Made by a program: the position numbers and the translations under genes. From the NCBI GenBank assembly GCA_005799025.1, contig SYHX01000019.1, positions 1-56,320 of the forward strand: a stretch of DNA of 56,320 nt, in the 5' to 3' direction. The DNA is from Bacteroidota bacterium (GTDB lineage Bacteria > Bacteroidota > Bacteroidia > UBA7662). Of this stretch, positions 24,872-33,074 are shown in pieces. Under the pieces are notes generated by a model. That model was not told the origin of the DNA and did no database searches. It worked only from the letters and a program-made list of their open reading frames with translations. Numbering within the stretch: position 1 is the stretch's first letter; the number at the start of each line of letters is the position of its first letter.

Positions 24872-26977
24872 TTAGTTTTCATTCCAACGCTGGGAGAATG
24901 TCAAGCCGCATTCCCAACGAATGTGTCCATCATCTTTTGTACGCCGCACCCACAGTCGCCAGCCATTCCCTCCAGAACGGCCTTGCAAAGACGCTGTAAA
25001 TCGGTATTGCCCAGAGGAGCCGGTCCACCAGCCTGTCCCGAAACTTTGATCTTCGCGAACCGTAACATGCTCTCCTTCCGGTCCAGCGATGACCCATGTT
25101 TGGCCAATTTTCAAGTCGGATTGCGTCCGAAATATCCTTTTCCACAATAAGTTGTATGCGATAACCCAGGTTTGTTGGTTAGGGTTGGAATACCCATGTG
25201 CAACTTGTACAAATCCGCTCATTCCCTGTTCCAAGCCTTTGCGTTGGGATAATGGCCATGGCATTCGCAGGTATTGAAAAAGGTAATTTCCTTGACGCCC
25301 CCTCACCGCTTGCTTGTAGATCATCGTGTATCGGCTATCCTTGAAGGGTCCTTTAAGCATTCTTCCCTCCAGTCCTCTGTTCCAAGCTGTGAAATGATTC
25401 CCGTAACCTTGGATAGGCCCTTCCTCCAACCAATGTGATCGAAACGTAATGGACCAATTGTGAACAGGAGACCATAGGGTATTGATATCAAGAGATTGAC
25501 GAGTACCCTCAATGGGCAAGGCTATACTGAAGCTTCGCAAAGCCTCGCTACCATGGGATAATTTTGACCATCGCAGGCCCAGGGTCCAGTGAGGATGGGG
25601 AGTCATGACCAAGGTGTGAAGATGACTGAAATTCCATGAAAGCAAAAAATCAATAAAGGATTGTTTGGGCTTTTGGGCCTTGTTCAAAGACAGGAGCGGG
25701 TTAGAAGGCCTTATGGTAAAATTGCTTTGAAAAAAGTAATTTTTTCTTTGAATTTTGTAATTAATGCCCAAGGCCTTGAGGTTGTTGATGATTTGGTCAA
25801 CCGAGGCTAAGGTATTTTTCGTTTGAATAATTTGTGCGGACAAGATGGAAGAATTCACAGTTGCGGGAACCCTAATGGAGGAAGGTAACGCCAATTGAAC
25901 TCCTAGAATTCCCCAAGTTCTCTCTTTTTCCCATGCAAATGAATGCATCCACAAGGCGGTTTTGGGTTGATTTGTCAACAATAAGGTGGATGAGTCTGCT
26001 ATTGATTCGTGTAATGAGCTACTCAATATTCCCAATGCATAGGAGTTCATGACGATCAGATGAGTTCCCCACGTACTTTGTAGCGAGAACCCTCTTGTTT
26101 GGTTACCACCGGACATTCTGGAGGAAGCGAAGGGAATTTCCGATCCTGGGATATGCGCCCAAGGATTGGCAAAGGCCGGAATACGCCGCGTATTGCAAAA
26201 CAGTCTGTTTCCGGATTGAGGGTGAAAATCCCCCAATAGCCATAATATTTTACCTCCAATTCCTTGAATAAAAAAACCTGGAATTCCAACAAATCTCCGT
26301 TCTGAAGGTTTTTCGAGGGTTATTGAATATCCTATGTTACGAATCTGTTGGCGTATGCGGTACTGCCACTCTTCGTCAAAGGTTGGCTGTTGATTAACTG
26401 AATGTGAACGTTGGTAACACGTTCTGTAGAGGACTTCCATTCCTGATTTCAAAGTTCTTATTTCAAGGTTCTGATTGGGAAATTCTCGGTCCAAGGCTTG
26501 TTGAAAGACCAAAGCTGCCATACTCTCCATCCATGGAAGCATCATCCAGAAAGTGGCGTGCTCCGGTCTTCCATGCGCTTTTACAAGGCTGTCCATGGCC
26601 TTGCATTGTTCGACCGTTAGGTTCAGGGTATCTTTGCACAATGATCTCAGGGATTCATTCCATGGCAGGCGATTTTTGATTATCCACGGAAGGTCTAAAG
26701 CGGAAGCTTCCCAACGATCGGGCATATCTTCCAACATGGGATGCTGAGTTGCCTGAATTTGCTCTTGTATTTGTGCGTTGTCTTGGTCAAGGTCACTTTG
26801 CGCCCAAAGGGGTTGCCTTTCTCCAAACAACGTCAAAATACAGTGTATGCCCATGTTTCGAAGAACTGGCCTTGGCATCATCAGCCCACTTGGGTTCTGG
26901 CGCAAATAATCAAGATGAAATCGGAATATTTCCTTGAGGTTCCAATCGCTCATTTTTTGTGTATTCCTCCTTCCCAT
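24872..26977 (-). CDS. Divergent helix-hairpin-helix plus beta-barrel envelope protein
   Basis: 701 aa. No confident catalytic domain. Residues about 85-175 (LPWIIKNRLPWNESL ... LTVEQCKAMDSLVKAHG ... FWMMLPWMESM) follow the layout of HhH repeats in a large Bacteroidota family annotated as helix-hairpin-helix proteins, though glycines of the hairpins are mostly lost. Residues about 255-330 (GGKILWLLGDFHPQSGNRLF ... RMSGGNQTRGFSLQ) match that family's LGDYxxQFGQGL and RG motifs, again degraded. The rest alternates hydrophobic and polar residues as in a barrel, ending WECGLTFSQRW. The N-terminus has a weak signal-like stretch ending near WAQS. The start at 26977 overlaps the upstream gene by 28 bp; Met 9 at 26953 is an alternative. 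DNA binding or uptake is only a guess. Confidence 0.5.
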   Translation of the reverse strand: MGRRNTQKMSDWNLKEIFRFHLDYLRQNPSGLMMPRPVLRNMGIHCILTLFGERQPLWAQSDLDQDNAQIQEQIQATQHPMLEDMPDRWEASALDLPWIIKNRLPWNESLRSLCKDTLNLTVEQCKAMDSLVKAHGRPEHATFWMMLPWMESMAALVFQQALDREFPNQNLEIRTLKSGMEVLYRTCYQRSHSVNQQPTFDEEWQYRIRQQIRNIGYSITLEKPSERRFVGIPGFFIQGIGGKILWLLGDFHPQSGNRLFCNTRRIPAFANPWAHIPGSEIPFASSRMSGGNQTRGFSLQSTWGTHLIVMNSYALGILSSSLHESIADSSTLLLTNQPKTALWMHSFAWEKERTWGILGVQLALPSSIRVPATVNSSILSAQIIQTKNTLASVDQIINNLKALGINYKIQRKNYFFQSNFTIRPSNPLLSLNKAQKPKQSFIDFLLSWNFSHLHTLVMTPHPHWTLGLRWSKLSHGSEALRSFSIALPIEGTRQSLDINTLWSPVHNWSITFRSHWLEEGPIQGYGNHFTAWNRGLEGRMLKGPFKDSRYTMIYKQAVRGRQGNYLFQYLRMPWPLSQRKGLEQGMSGFVQVAHGYSNPNQQTWVIAYNLLWKRIFRTQSDLKIGQTWVIAGPEGEHVTVREDQSFGTGWWTGSSGQYRFTASLQGRSGGNGWRLWVRRTKDDGHIRWECGLTFSQRWNEN

Positions 26978-27849
26978 GCGGCTTGGTAGCTAAGGCCGGG
27001 TAATGGACTGTACATGGTAGAGGCCCATAACGATGAACTTGTTTTTATATAACATATACCAAATTTAAATAAAGTATTCACTGGATCGGTGCTGAACACT
27101 ATGCCAAGACCTGTGTTTCGCTTGTAAATGAAGCTAATTTCACTTCTCAAGCCCTCGATTCGACTGAAATGCGCCGCCCCATGGATGAGCCAGGGATCTT
27201 TTTGCATCATCGTGAACAGCCCTAAATGAAGTCCATGTATAGGTTCTTCCCGATGGTCGATGTAAGGTCTTCTTTTATAGAGTTGATGCAGGATCATGGG
27301 ATGTCTTAGAGCAAATCCAATTCGCCAATGGTTGCCTAGGGCTTGTTCGGATCCTAAGCTGGCCGATAAGTGTTGGTAAGGAATGGATGAATTGCTCAAT
27401 ATGTTCCATTCTAGTGATACACCGGCGCGGTTTCGGTTCATGGATTTGTTGTACCCAAGGCAAAACTCATACCTTTTGGTTGGCGGGCTGCCGTATTGTG
27501 TTATACCTAATGTTAGCCAATCTTTAGATGATGAATAACCCAATGCAAACGTAAATTCGCTTAGTGCAGGTACCGCAGGATGGTAACGACCGCCAATAGA
27601 CGACGTCCATTGTAAACTAGAGCGCGATGGAGTTGATGGCCAGGACCATTGTCCAGGAATCCAGCCATTTATTGCGGCCTCACGATGAATACTAAGAGGC
27701 AATACGGAGGGTCGAAACTGTCCTTGAGCTGGTGATTCAAACCATAATACCGTTAAGGACCAACCCAATATGGCTTTTCCAAAATAGGGGCGCCGTAAAT
27801 GGGATTTTCCAAATTTGGCACATAGGTTAGGAATTTGCAACGAATCCAT
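26950..27849 (-). CDS. Predicted outer-membrane/periplasmic beta-rich protein, function unknown
   Basis: 299 aa. A signal-like hydrophobic stretch lies at about residues 26-42 (GKAILGWSLTVLWFE, ending near AQG), after a rather long basic N-terminus; a later start is possible. The body alternates hydrophobic and polar residues (FTFALGYSSSKDWLTLGI, WRIGFALRHP, LGIVFSTDPVNTLFKFGICY) as in small outer-membrane barrels, and the last strands resemble the ends of PorV/PorQ-like proteins. I cannot name the family. Its 3' end overlaps the HhH/barrel gene by 28 bp, so the two are likely made together and may act together. It follows fabH after 73 bp. Confidence 0.55.
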   Translation of the reverse strand: MDSLQIPNLCAKFGKSHLRRPYFGKAILGWSLTVLWFESPAQGQFRPSVLPLSIHREAAINGWIPGQWSWPSTPSRSSLQWTSSIGGRYHPAVPALSEFTFALGYSSSKDWLTLGITQYGSPPTKRYEFCLGYNKSMNRNRAGVSLEWNILSNSSIPYQHLSASLGSEQALGNHWRIGFALRHPMILHQLYKRRPYIDHREEPIHGLHLGLFTMMQKDPWLIHGAAHFSRIEGLRSEISFIYKRNTGLGIVFSTDPVNTLFKFGICYIKTSSSLWASTMYSPLPGLSYQAAWEGGIHKK

Positions 27850-27922
27850 GACCCCGCAAATTGGGCAAGGGTCGTTGGAGGAGCCGTAAGAAAGCGTTTA
27901 TCCCCGTATATCTTGTTCGAAT

Positions 27923-28960
27923 CTACCAGCGCATCAACGCGGAGGCCCAGGTAAATCCACTGCCAAATGCCGCAAAAAGCAACAAATCTCCCTGTTCTAT
28001 GCGACCTTGGGCGTAGGCCTCGCTTAAGGCAATCGGAATGCTGGCTGCAGTGGTGTTTCCGTAGCGCATGATGTTATTGAAAACCTGATCATCGCGTAGC
28101 CCCATTTTGTTTTGGATATATTGACTGATTCTAAGATTGGCTTGATGAGGAATCATGATTTTTATATCAGAGGCTTGGTATCCATTGGACTGCAACGCTT
28201 CTTCAATGACCTCTGCAAATCGTACAACTGCATGCTTGAATACAAAGTTGCCATTCATGTGAGGGAAATAGGAGACATCATCTGGGTCATTGCGTTCCAT
28301 GATTTGGGGTATCCATTCCCTGGTGCTAGGTCCCAAAAGGGCAAGCTCCGTGGCATGTTCTCCTTGGCTATGTAAATGGGTGGACATAATCCCTCTTCCA
28401 GACTCCTGCGTGGGTCCTAGAACCACGGCACCTGCACCATCTCCAAAAATTACAGAAACATTACGGCCGCGTGTGCTCATATCCAATCCAGCCGAATGCA
28501 ATTCAGCCCCTACCACGAGAACATGTTTGGCAGCTCCGTTGCGTATATACTGGTCCGCAATAGACAATGCATAAACGAATCCAGAGCATTGATTTCGAAT
28601 ATCGATGGCTCCAATCGTTCTGCATCCTAAGTTATGTTGAAGCTGTACCCCAGGTCCTGGAAAGTAAAAATCTGGACTAAGTGTCGCAAAAAGGATGAGG
28701 TCTACGTCTTCGGCTTCAATCCCCGCGGCTTCCAACGCCCGTTTGGCTGCTTCGGTCCCCATGGAAGAAGTGGAGTCTACTCCTGGAACCGCAAAACGCC
28801 GTTCTTCGATACCTGTCCGTTCGATGATCCATTCGTTGGTAGTTTCCATCCTCTGACTTAGGTCGTTGTTGGTCACGACTTGGGAAGGAACATAGTGGCC
28901 TGTTCCGAGGATAATGCTGTGAGTAGGAGTCATAGGCATAAAAAAGGAAATGTCATTCAC
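27923..28960 (-). CDS. fabH: 3-oxoacyl-ACP synthase III
   Basis: Condenses acetyl-CoA or branched acyl-CoA with malonyl-ACP to start fatty-acid synthesis (345 aa from the first Met). The catalytic triad is complete: Cys125 in IRNQCSGFVY, His in MIPHQANLRI, Asn in RYGNTTAASIP. The N-terminal ILGTGHYVPSQVVTNND and TNEWIIERTGIEERR are typical of KAS III. Start may be Met 8 or 10 (28939 or 28933), which would remove a short non-conserved lead. It lies leftward after rpmA with a 95-bp gap. Some Bacteroidota carry several KAS III-like genes, so a role in a side pathway is possible. Confidence 0.93.
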   Translation of the reverse strand: MNDISFFMPMTPTHSIILGTGHYVPSQVVTNNDLSQRMETTNEWIIERTGIEERRFAVPGVDSTSSMGTEAAKRALEAAGIEAEDVDLILFATLSPDFYFPGPGVQLQHNLGCRTIGAIDIRNQCSGFVYALSIADQYIRNGAAKHVLVVGAELHSAGLDMSTRGRNVSVIFGDGAGAVVLGPTQESGRGIMSTHLHSQGEHATELALLGPSTREWIPQIMERNDPDDVSYFPHMNGNFVFKHAVVRFAEVIEEALQSNGYQASDIKIMIPHQANLRISQYIQNKMGLRDDQVFNNIMRYGNTTAASIPIALSEAYAQGRIEQGDLLLFAAFGSGFTWASALMRW

Positions 28961-29055
28961 AATTTACGAAAGACAACCTGATTCAGGCTTAACAGCCGTC
29001 ACAAATAGGAAGTCGCCTTCAAAATTCTTGAAGGACGAGAAAGTCTAAGGAATTT

Positions 29056-29316
29056 TTATGAAACTACCGGCTCTACCGATACAAAAGAGCGGTCTTTGTC
29101 TCCTTTGGTAAAAACAACGCGACCATCCACCAACGCAAAGAGGGTGTGGTCTTTGCCTATACCCACATTTCGACCAGGATGATGACGGGTACCGCGCTGA
29201 CGAATGATGATGTTACCGCTATCGGCCAACTGTCCACCAAAAATTTTGACGCCCAAGCGCTTACTTTCCGAATCGCGGCCGTTTTTGGAGGATCCTACAC
29301 CTTTCTTATGTGCCAT
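29056..29316 (-). CDS. rpmA: 50S ribosomal protein bL27
   Basis: 86 aa, full length. [22 protein letters not shown] is the hallmark N-terminus, which reaches the peptidyl-transferase centre. [23 protein letters not shown] is the conserved middle. There is no Firmicutes-type cleavable N-terminal extension. It lies 40 bp after rplU in the normal rplU-rpmA order. Confidence 0.98.
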   Translation of the reverse strand: MAHKKGVGSSKNGRDSESKRLGVKIFGGQLADSGNIIIRQRGTRHHPGRNVGIGKDHTLFALVDGRVVFTKGDKDRSFVSVEPVVS

Positions 29317-29356
29317 GGTTGGGGTGATTTATAAGCTATGTAAAGAAAATGATGGA

Positions 29357-29665
29357 TTAAGCTATGGATTCGATAGCAATCTTAGAAAAAGACTGACGGT
29401 GGCCGTTCATTTTCTGGTAACCTTTTCGCCTTTTCTTCTTGAATACCAATACTTTATCGCCTTTGAGGTGGCTGATGACTCGTATTTTAACTTTAGCGTC
29501 AGTTAGGTAGGGTTGACCGATGCGAACTTGTCCCCCATCTTCGATGAGCATAACGCTATCAAGTTCCATGGTGTCACCTTCCTTGGCATCTAACCTGTGA
29601 ACATAAACGCTTTGCGAAGGGCTTACCTTGAACTGCTGACCCTGAATATTGACAATGGCAATCAT
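29357..29665 (-). CDS. rplU: 50S ribosomal protein bL21
   Basis: 102 aa. MIAIVNIQGQQFKV at the start and HLKGDKVLVFKKKRRKGYQKMNGHRQ near the end are diagnostic of bL21. The open frame extends to 29800, but the extra 45 residues are unlike bL21 and run into the tamL 3' end; Met 29665 gives the normal length. A TTATTTTG box (one mismatch from TAnnTTTG) in the tamL-rplU gap could start an rplU-rpmA transcript with a leader of about 70 nt. No autoregulatory leader structure is recognised. Confidence 0.97.
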   Translation of the reverse strand: MIAIVNIQGQQFKVSPSQSVYVHRLDAKEGDTMELDSVMLIEDGGQVRIGQPYLTDAKVKIRVISHLKGDKVLVFKKKRRKGYQKMNGHRQSFSKIAIESIA

Positions 29666-29777
29666 GGAATGATAGTCTGAATTGGGTTGCGAATATACGT
29701 CCTTAACCTTAAAAATTCCCCCTTTCCTCAAAATAACCTGGCAGAGGTCGAAACGCGCAACTTTCGGCTCAAAGGGC

Positions 29778-32198
29778 TCAAAAGGGGTAATTGATCCCAA
29801 AAACAGTAGAAAATAAGGGATAAGAGGGGGTAATGCCGTTCTGGCCCAAAGATGGCTTTACTCCATGAACATCGTTCCTCCATCCGTCGTTTCTCCAGGT
29901 TTGATCGAACCAATTTGCAATGACCCATCGTTTCCCATGAACGAGGCCCGGATCCCGTACTTTGAGAGCAAAATCTACACGCAATACAAAGAAGCCAAAA
30001 TCATACCGCAAACCAAGGCCATTGTTCAAGGCAATTTCGTTGATAAATCGCCTGGAATTAAAATTTCCTAGACCATTGTAGGCGGTGTCATTGAGCGTCC
30101 AAATATTTCCGGCATCCAAGAATAAGGCGGCCTTGAGTGGACCCGCAACTCGAAATCTCCATTCCAAATTGGTCTCCAAACGAATTTCGCCAAATTGAAT
30201 AAGCCGTCCATTGGCGTAATTGTTCAATGAGCCGGGTCCCAGTCCTCGGATTGGCCATGCCCTGAGCGAATTGGTTCCTCCGCCAAAGGTCCTTTTCTCA
30301 AGGGGTATGGTTTTTTGGTCGCCGAATGGAAGGCCAAACGAGCCTAGAGCCCTGTAGGCAACAAGGGATTCTCCTTTACCCACAAAGTGCTTACGCCATT
30401 CGACATCCAATTTGAGGAATCGAAAATAAGGTAACCCCCAAATAGTATCATTTAAATTTTCATTTCTTGTGCTGGCCTTTAGCAACGAATAAAAGCTCCC
30501 TGAACTTTCAAGATTAAGGCCAAGATAATCTCTCCCGTTTTCCCGTATTCGATCCTGTATCCATGATCCACGAATTCCAGTACTGAAGTAGGAAACGAAA
30601 TTGGCCCGTAACAAAGGATCGTTTAAATCATCCAATAATTTTTGGAGAGATTCGCTTATCGATCCTGTGTTTGCATAAGTGAGTTCCAAAGGCCAAATTT
30701 GGTATTGGGTTCTATCGTGAACTAAGCCACTGATTCCTAAACCTGTTTTGAGAACGTTACGACCAAAATCCTGTCTCTTCTGACTTTGGTAGGTGAATGA
30801 CAGCAGGGTGCGCTCTTCTCCATTTAGCTTCCATTGTTGGAAATACCCTGGCAACAAAATACTAGGAATATTAAGCTGAGCGCGCAGGCCTATATCGAGG
30901 GTGTTGAGGCCCGAACTTGAGGTCGAGGATCCTGTAAGCTGTTGTGATTCAGCTCCCAAAGTAGCTCGAAATTCCAATTGGTCACCTATCCGTAATGCGT
31001 TTCTTCTTGTAAATGAAATATTGCCGTTAATTCCAAACAAAGCAATTGTATTGGTAGAAAATTCGTATTCGGTTCTAAATTGCCATTTGGGTAGCGGCTT
31101 AAGGGCTAACAATATATCTAGTTCATGTGTGTTATCATTGGCTAATATGCTATACGATCCAGGTACATACAAATTAAGGCGCGCAAAATTTATCAAGGTC
31201 CGGCGAAGGTTGTTTTCGTTAAATGTTGGATTCTCAAGATTTTCTATTTGATTCAATAGTAGGTTTTGATAAATAGGCTCATCCGAATTCAGGTAACCTA
31301 ACCATGGTATTGAATCGTTGACGCGAGGTAACGTTAAATCAGTGGTGGGAGGTGGCGAATGGCCTACGTAGAGATTCCACCGGCGGTATTTGTACCTCTT
31401 ATGATAATTTTCAAGGCTTGGCTTGAGGACCTTAAGATTTACGTCGATGGTATAGGGTAAGCGACCACTGTCGGCTTCAAATTCGAGGAAATCAGTGCTG
31501 AAGCGGTAGAAACCTTGTTCTCGAAGGTTTTGGGAAATTTTACTGCGTATCTCGGCTAAATCAGAGGCTTTGAAAATTTGACCAGTATATTTTGACACGA
31601 ACATATTTTGGTCAACAATGCCTTGGAATGTGGTTTGAATTTCAGGGGAAAGATTGGTAAATGTTATATGCCCAATTTGATAGGGTTTCCCTTTATCAAT
31701 TGAATAAATTTGCTCCATACCCAAAAACGTTCTTTTGGCGGATGTGGATACAACGGCATCTAAATACCCTTCTGCGTGCATGAATCGAAGTAGATTATCT
31801 GCATTGTTGATTAAATTGGAAGAGTCATACAAAGTGGGGGATTCTCCGTACCGGATATTTATTTTTTGTAGTAAATTATTTTCTGGTCTTTGCTGCGCAA
31901 TAAGATATAATTGCGATCTAATTGGCCAAAATCCCCAAAATTTTCGGTTGAGATTGGGTTTAAGATATTTTCGGATTTCCTTTAATTTTGAGGAGGATAT
32001 TTTTACGGATTTTGCCGCATTCTCTTTGCTTGTATTACGATTTAAAGTGCCTGTATCAATTTCTTCGATTATGTATTTTTTCAAGTAAATTTGATCATCT
32101 TTTAGGTATGACTGCACAGAGCAGGATTGAAATGCCCAAGTGGAAATCAAGGCAACAATTAGAATGCACCTTATATTTGAACGTTGGAACCTGCTCAT
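29778..32198 (-). CDS. tamL: TamL-like lipoprotein of the BamA/TamA outer-membrane family
   Basis: 806 aa Omp85-superfamily protein. The N-terminus is a type II signal peptide with lipobox AFQSC (Cys26), so it is lipid-anchored, the feature that separates Bacteroidota TamL from TamA. POTRA-like domains cover about residues 90-380 (GKPYQIGHITFTNL is a typical POTRA strand). The C-terminal 16-strand barrel includes the family motif region RTFGGGTNSLRAW and GPLKAALFLDAGNIW, and ends in aromatic FGINYPF. It probably assists export of lipids or membrane proteins together with TamB, which is not in this window. The divergent RNA methyltransferase start overlaps its first 15 bp, and that gene's promoter box lies in the signal-peptide codons. 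Confidence 0.85.
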   Translation of the reverse strand: MSRFQRSNIRCILIVALISTWAFQSCSVQSYLKDDQIYLKKYIIEEIDTGTLNRNTSKENAAKSVKISSSKLKEIRKYLKPNLNRKFWGFWPIRSQLYLIAQQRPENNLLQKINIRYGESPTLYDSSNLINNADNLLRFMHAEGYLDAVVSTSAKRTFLGMEQIYSIDKGKPYQIGHITFTNLSPEIQTTFQGIVDQNMFVSKYTGQIFKASDLAEIRSKISQNLREQGFYRFSTDFLEFEADSGRLPYTIDVNLKVLKPSLENYHKRYKYRRWNLYVGHSPPPTTDLTLPRVNDSIPWLGYLNSDEPIYQNLLLNQIENLENPTFNENNLRRTLINFARLNLYVPGSYSILANDNTHELDILLALKPLPKWQFRTEYEFSTNTIALFGINGNISFTRRNALRIGDQLEFRATLGAESQQLTGSSTSSSGLNTLDIGLRAQLNIPSILLPGYFQQWKLNGEERTLLSFTYQSQKRQDFGRNVLKTGLGISGLVHDRTQYQIWPLELTYANTGSISESLQKLLDDLNDPLLRANFVSYFSTGIRGSWIQDRIRENGRDYLGLNLESSGSFYSLLKASTRNENLNDTIWGLPYFRFLKLDVEWRKHFVGKGESLVAYRALGSFGLPFGDQKTIPLEKRTFGGGTNSLRAWPIRGLGPGSLNNYANGRLIQFGEIRLETNLEWRFRVAGPLKAALFLDAGNIWTLNDTAYNGLGNFNSRRFINEIALNNGLGLRYDFGFFVLRVDFALKVRDPGLVHGKRWVIANWFDQTWRNDGWRNDVHGVKPSLGQNGITPSYPLFSTVFGINYPF
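32172..32179 (+). promoter_or_regulatory. -7 promoter element (TATATTTG) of the SpoU-type methyltransferase gene
   Basis: Exact TAnnTTTG match, 4 nt (AACG) before the TTG start at 32184. It lies within the 5' codons of tamL on the other strand. The spacing supports the TTG start and a leaderless mRNA. Confidence 0.6.
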
Positions 32199-33074
32199 AT
32201 TACCAAACTCGAAGTTAAAGCCTTATTGGCGATTGCACAAAGGCTAGGTGGAAAGGCACAGAGGGAACTTTTGCTGGAAGGTAACAAAATTGTCGTAGAG
32301 GCAATCCGGAGTGGTTGGAAACCTTCAAAAATACTCCTTGGACCTTCGTGGGTAAAGGATTCTGAAGGCATTTTGATGAATTTGGGCATAGAAGTTGCAG
32401 TGAGAAGGGCATCAGGTCAAGAAATGGAGCGAATATCTCGCATGAAAACAGCACCCTCCGTCATCGGCTGCTTCGAGATTCCTGAGCCTCGCCAAAGATT
32501 TCAAGAATCAAGAACATCATCTATGCAGTCTGCCAAGGTTTTAGCCCCTTGGTGGTTGGTTGCGGATAGAATTCAAGACCCAGGAAATCTGGGTACGATG
32601 ATTCGAATAGCAGATTGGTTTGGGTTTGAAGGGTTAATTTGTAGTCCCGATACCGTAGATTGTTATAATTCCAAAGTAATTCAGGCTTCAATGGGTTCTT
32701 TGTTTCGTGTTCCGGTTCATTACACAGAACTTAACCCAACTGAATTAAGCCGTTTGACGGGGATGCGTCTTTTTGATTTTATGATTTCAGGTCAAGCAAT
32801 AGGAGCGCAGTCGGCCTTTCAAGAAGTTCCGTGGTTAGTGGCTTCAATTCCGGGCGGTTTAGATCTAAATAGAATTCAATTTCCCAAACAGGGTGGATTA
32901 TTATTGATAGGAAATGAATCACAGGGCTTAAATCAAAATTTATTGCAACATGCTACTCATTGTATTGGGATTCCTTCTTTTGGCAGCGCAGAATCGCTGA
33001 ATGCGGCAGTTGCGGCGGGTATCTTTGCCAATGCAATCAGGCGGAGTGATTCAGAGTCTTCAGAAAGATCGTGA
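32184..33074 (+). CDS. TrmH/SpoU family rRNA/tRNA 2'-O-methyltransferase
   Basis: 296 aa knotted (SPOUT) methyltransferase. An N-terminal substrate-binding region contains LLLEGNKIVVEAI. SPOUT motif 1 is DRIQDPGNLGTMIRIADWFG. Motifs 2 and 3 form the SAM knot: LLLIGNESQGL and IGIPSFGSAESLNAAVAAGI. Likely methylates a ribose in 23S rRNA or tRNA; which nucleotide is unknown. The start is a TTG: family similarity begins only about six residues later (HITKLEVK) and the -7 box TATATTTG lies 4 nt upstream, so no earlier start is possible. It overlaps tamL (divergent, 15 bp) and the endonuclease I gene (convergent, 15 bp). Confidence 0.9.
   Translation: MEPAHITKLEVKALLAIAQRLGGKAQRELLLEGNKIVVEAIRSGWKPSKILLGPSWVKDSEGILMNLGIEVAVRRASGQEMERISRMKTAPSVIGCFEIPEPRQRFQESRTSSMQSAKVLAPWWLVADRIQDPGNLGTMIRIADWFGFEGLICSPDTVDCYNSKVIQASMGSLFRVPVHYTELNPTELSRLTGMRLFDFMISGQAIGAQSAFQEVPWLVASIPGGLDLNRIQFPKQGGLLLIGNESQGLNQNLLQHATHCIGIPSFGSAESLNAAVAAGIFANAIRRSDSESSERS

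Noticed and set aside
29666-29800. 45-residue N-terminal extension of bL21
   Set aside because: bL21 begins at MIAIVNIQGQQF; the extension is unlike the family and overlaps the end of tamL.
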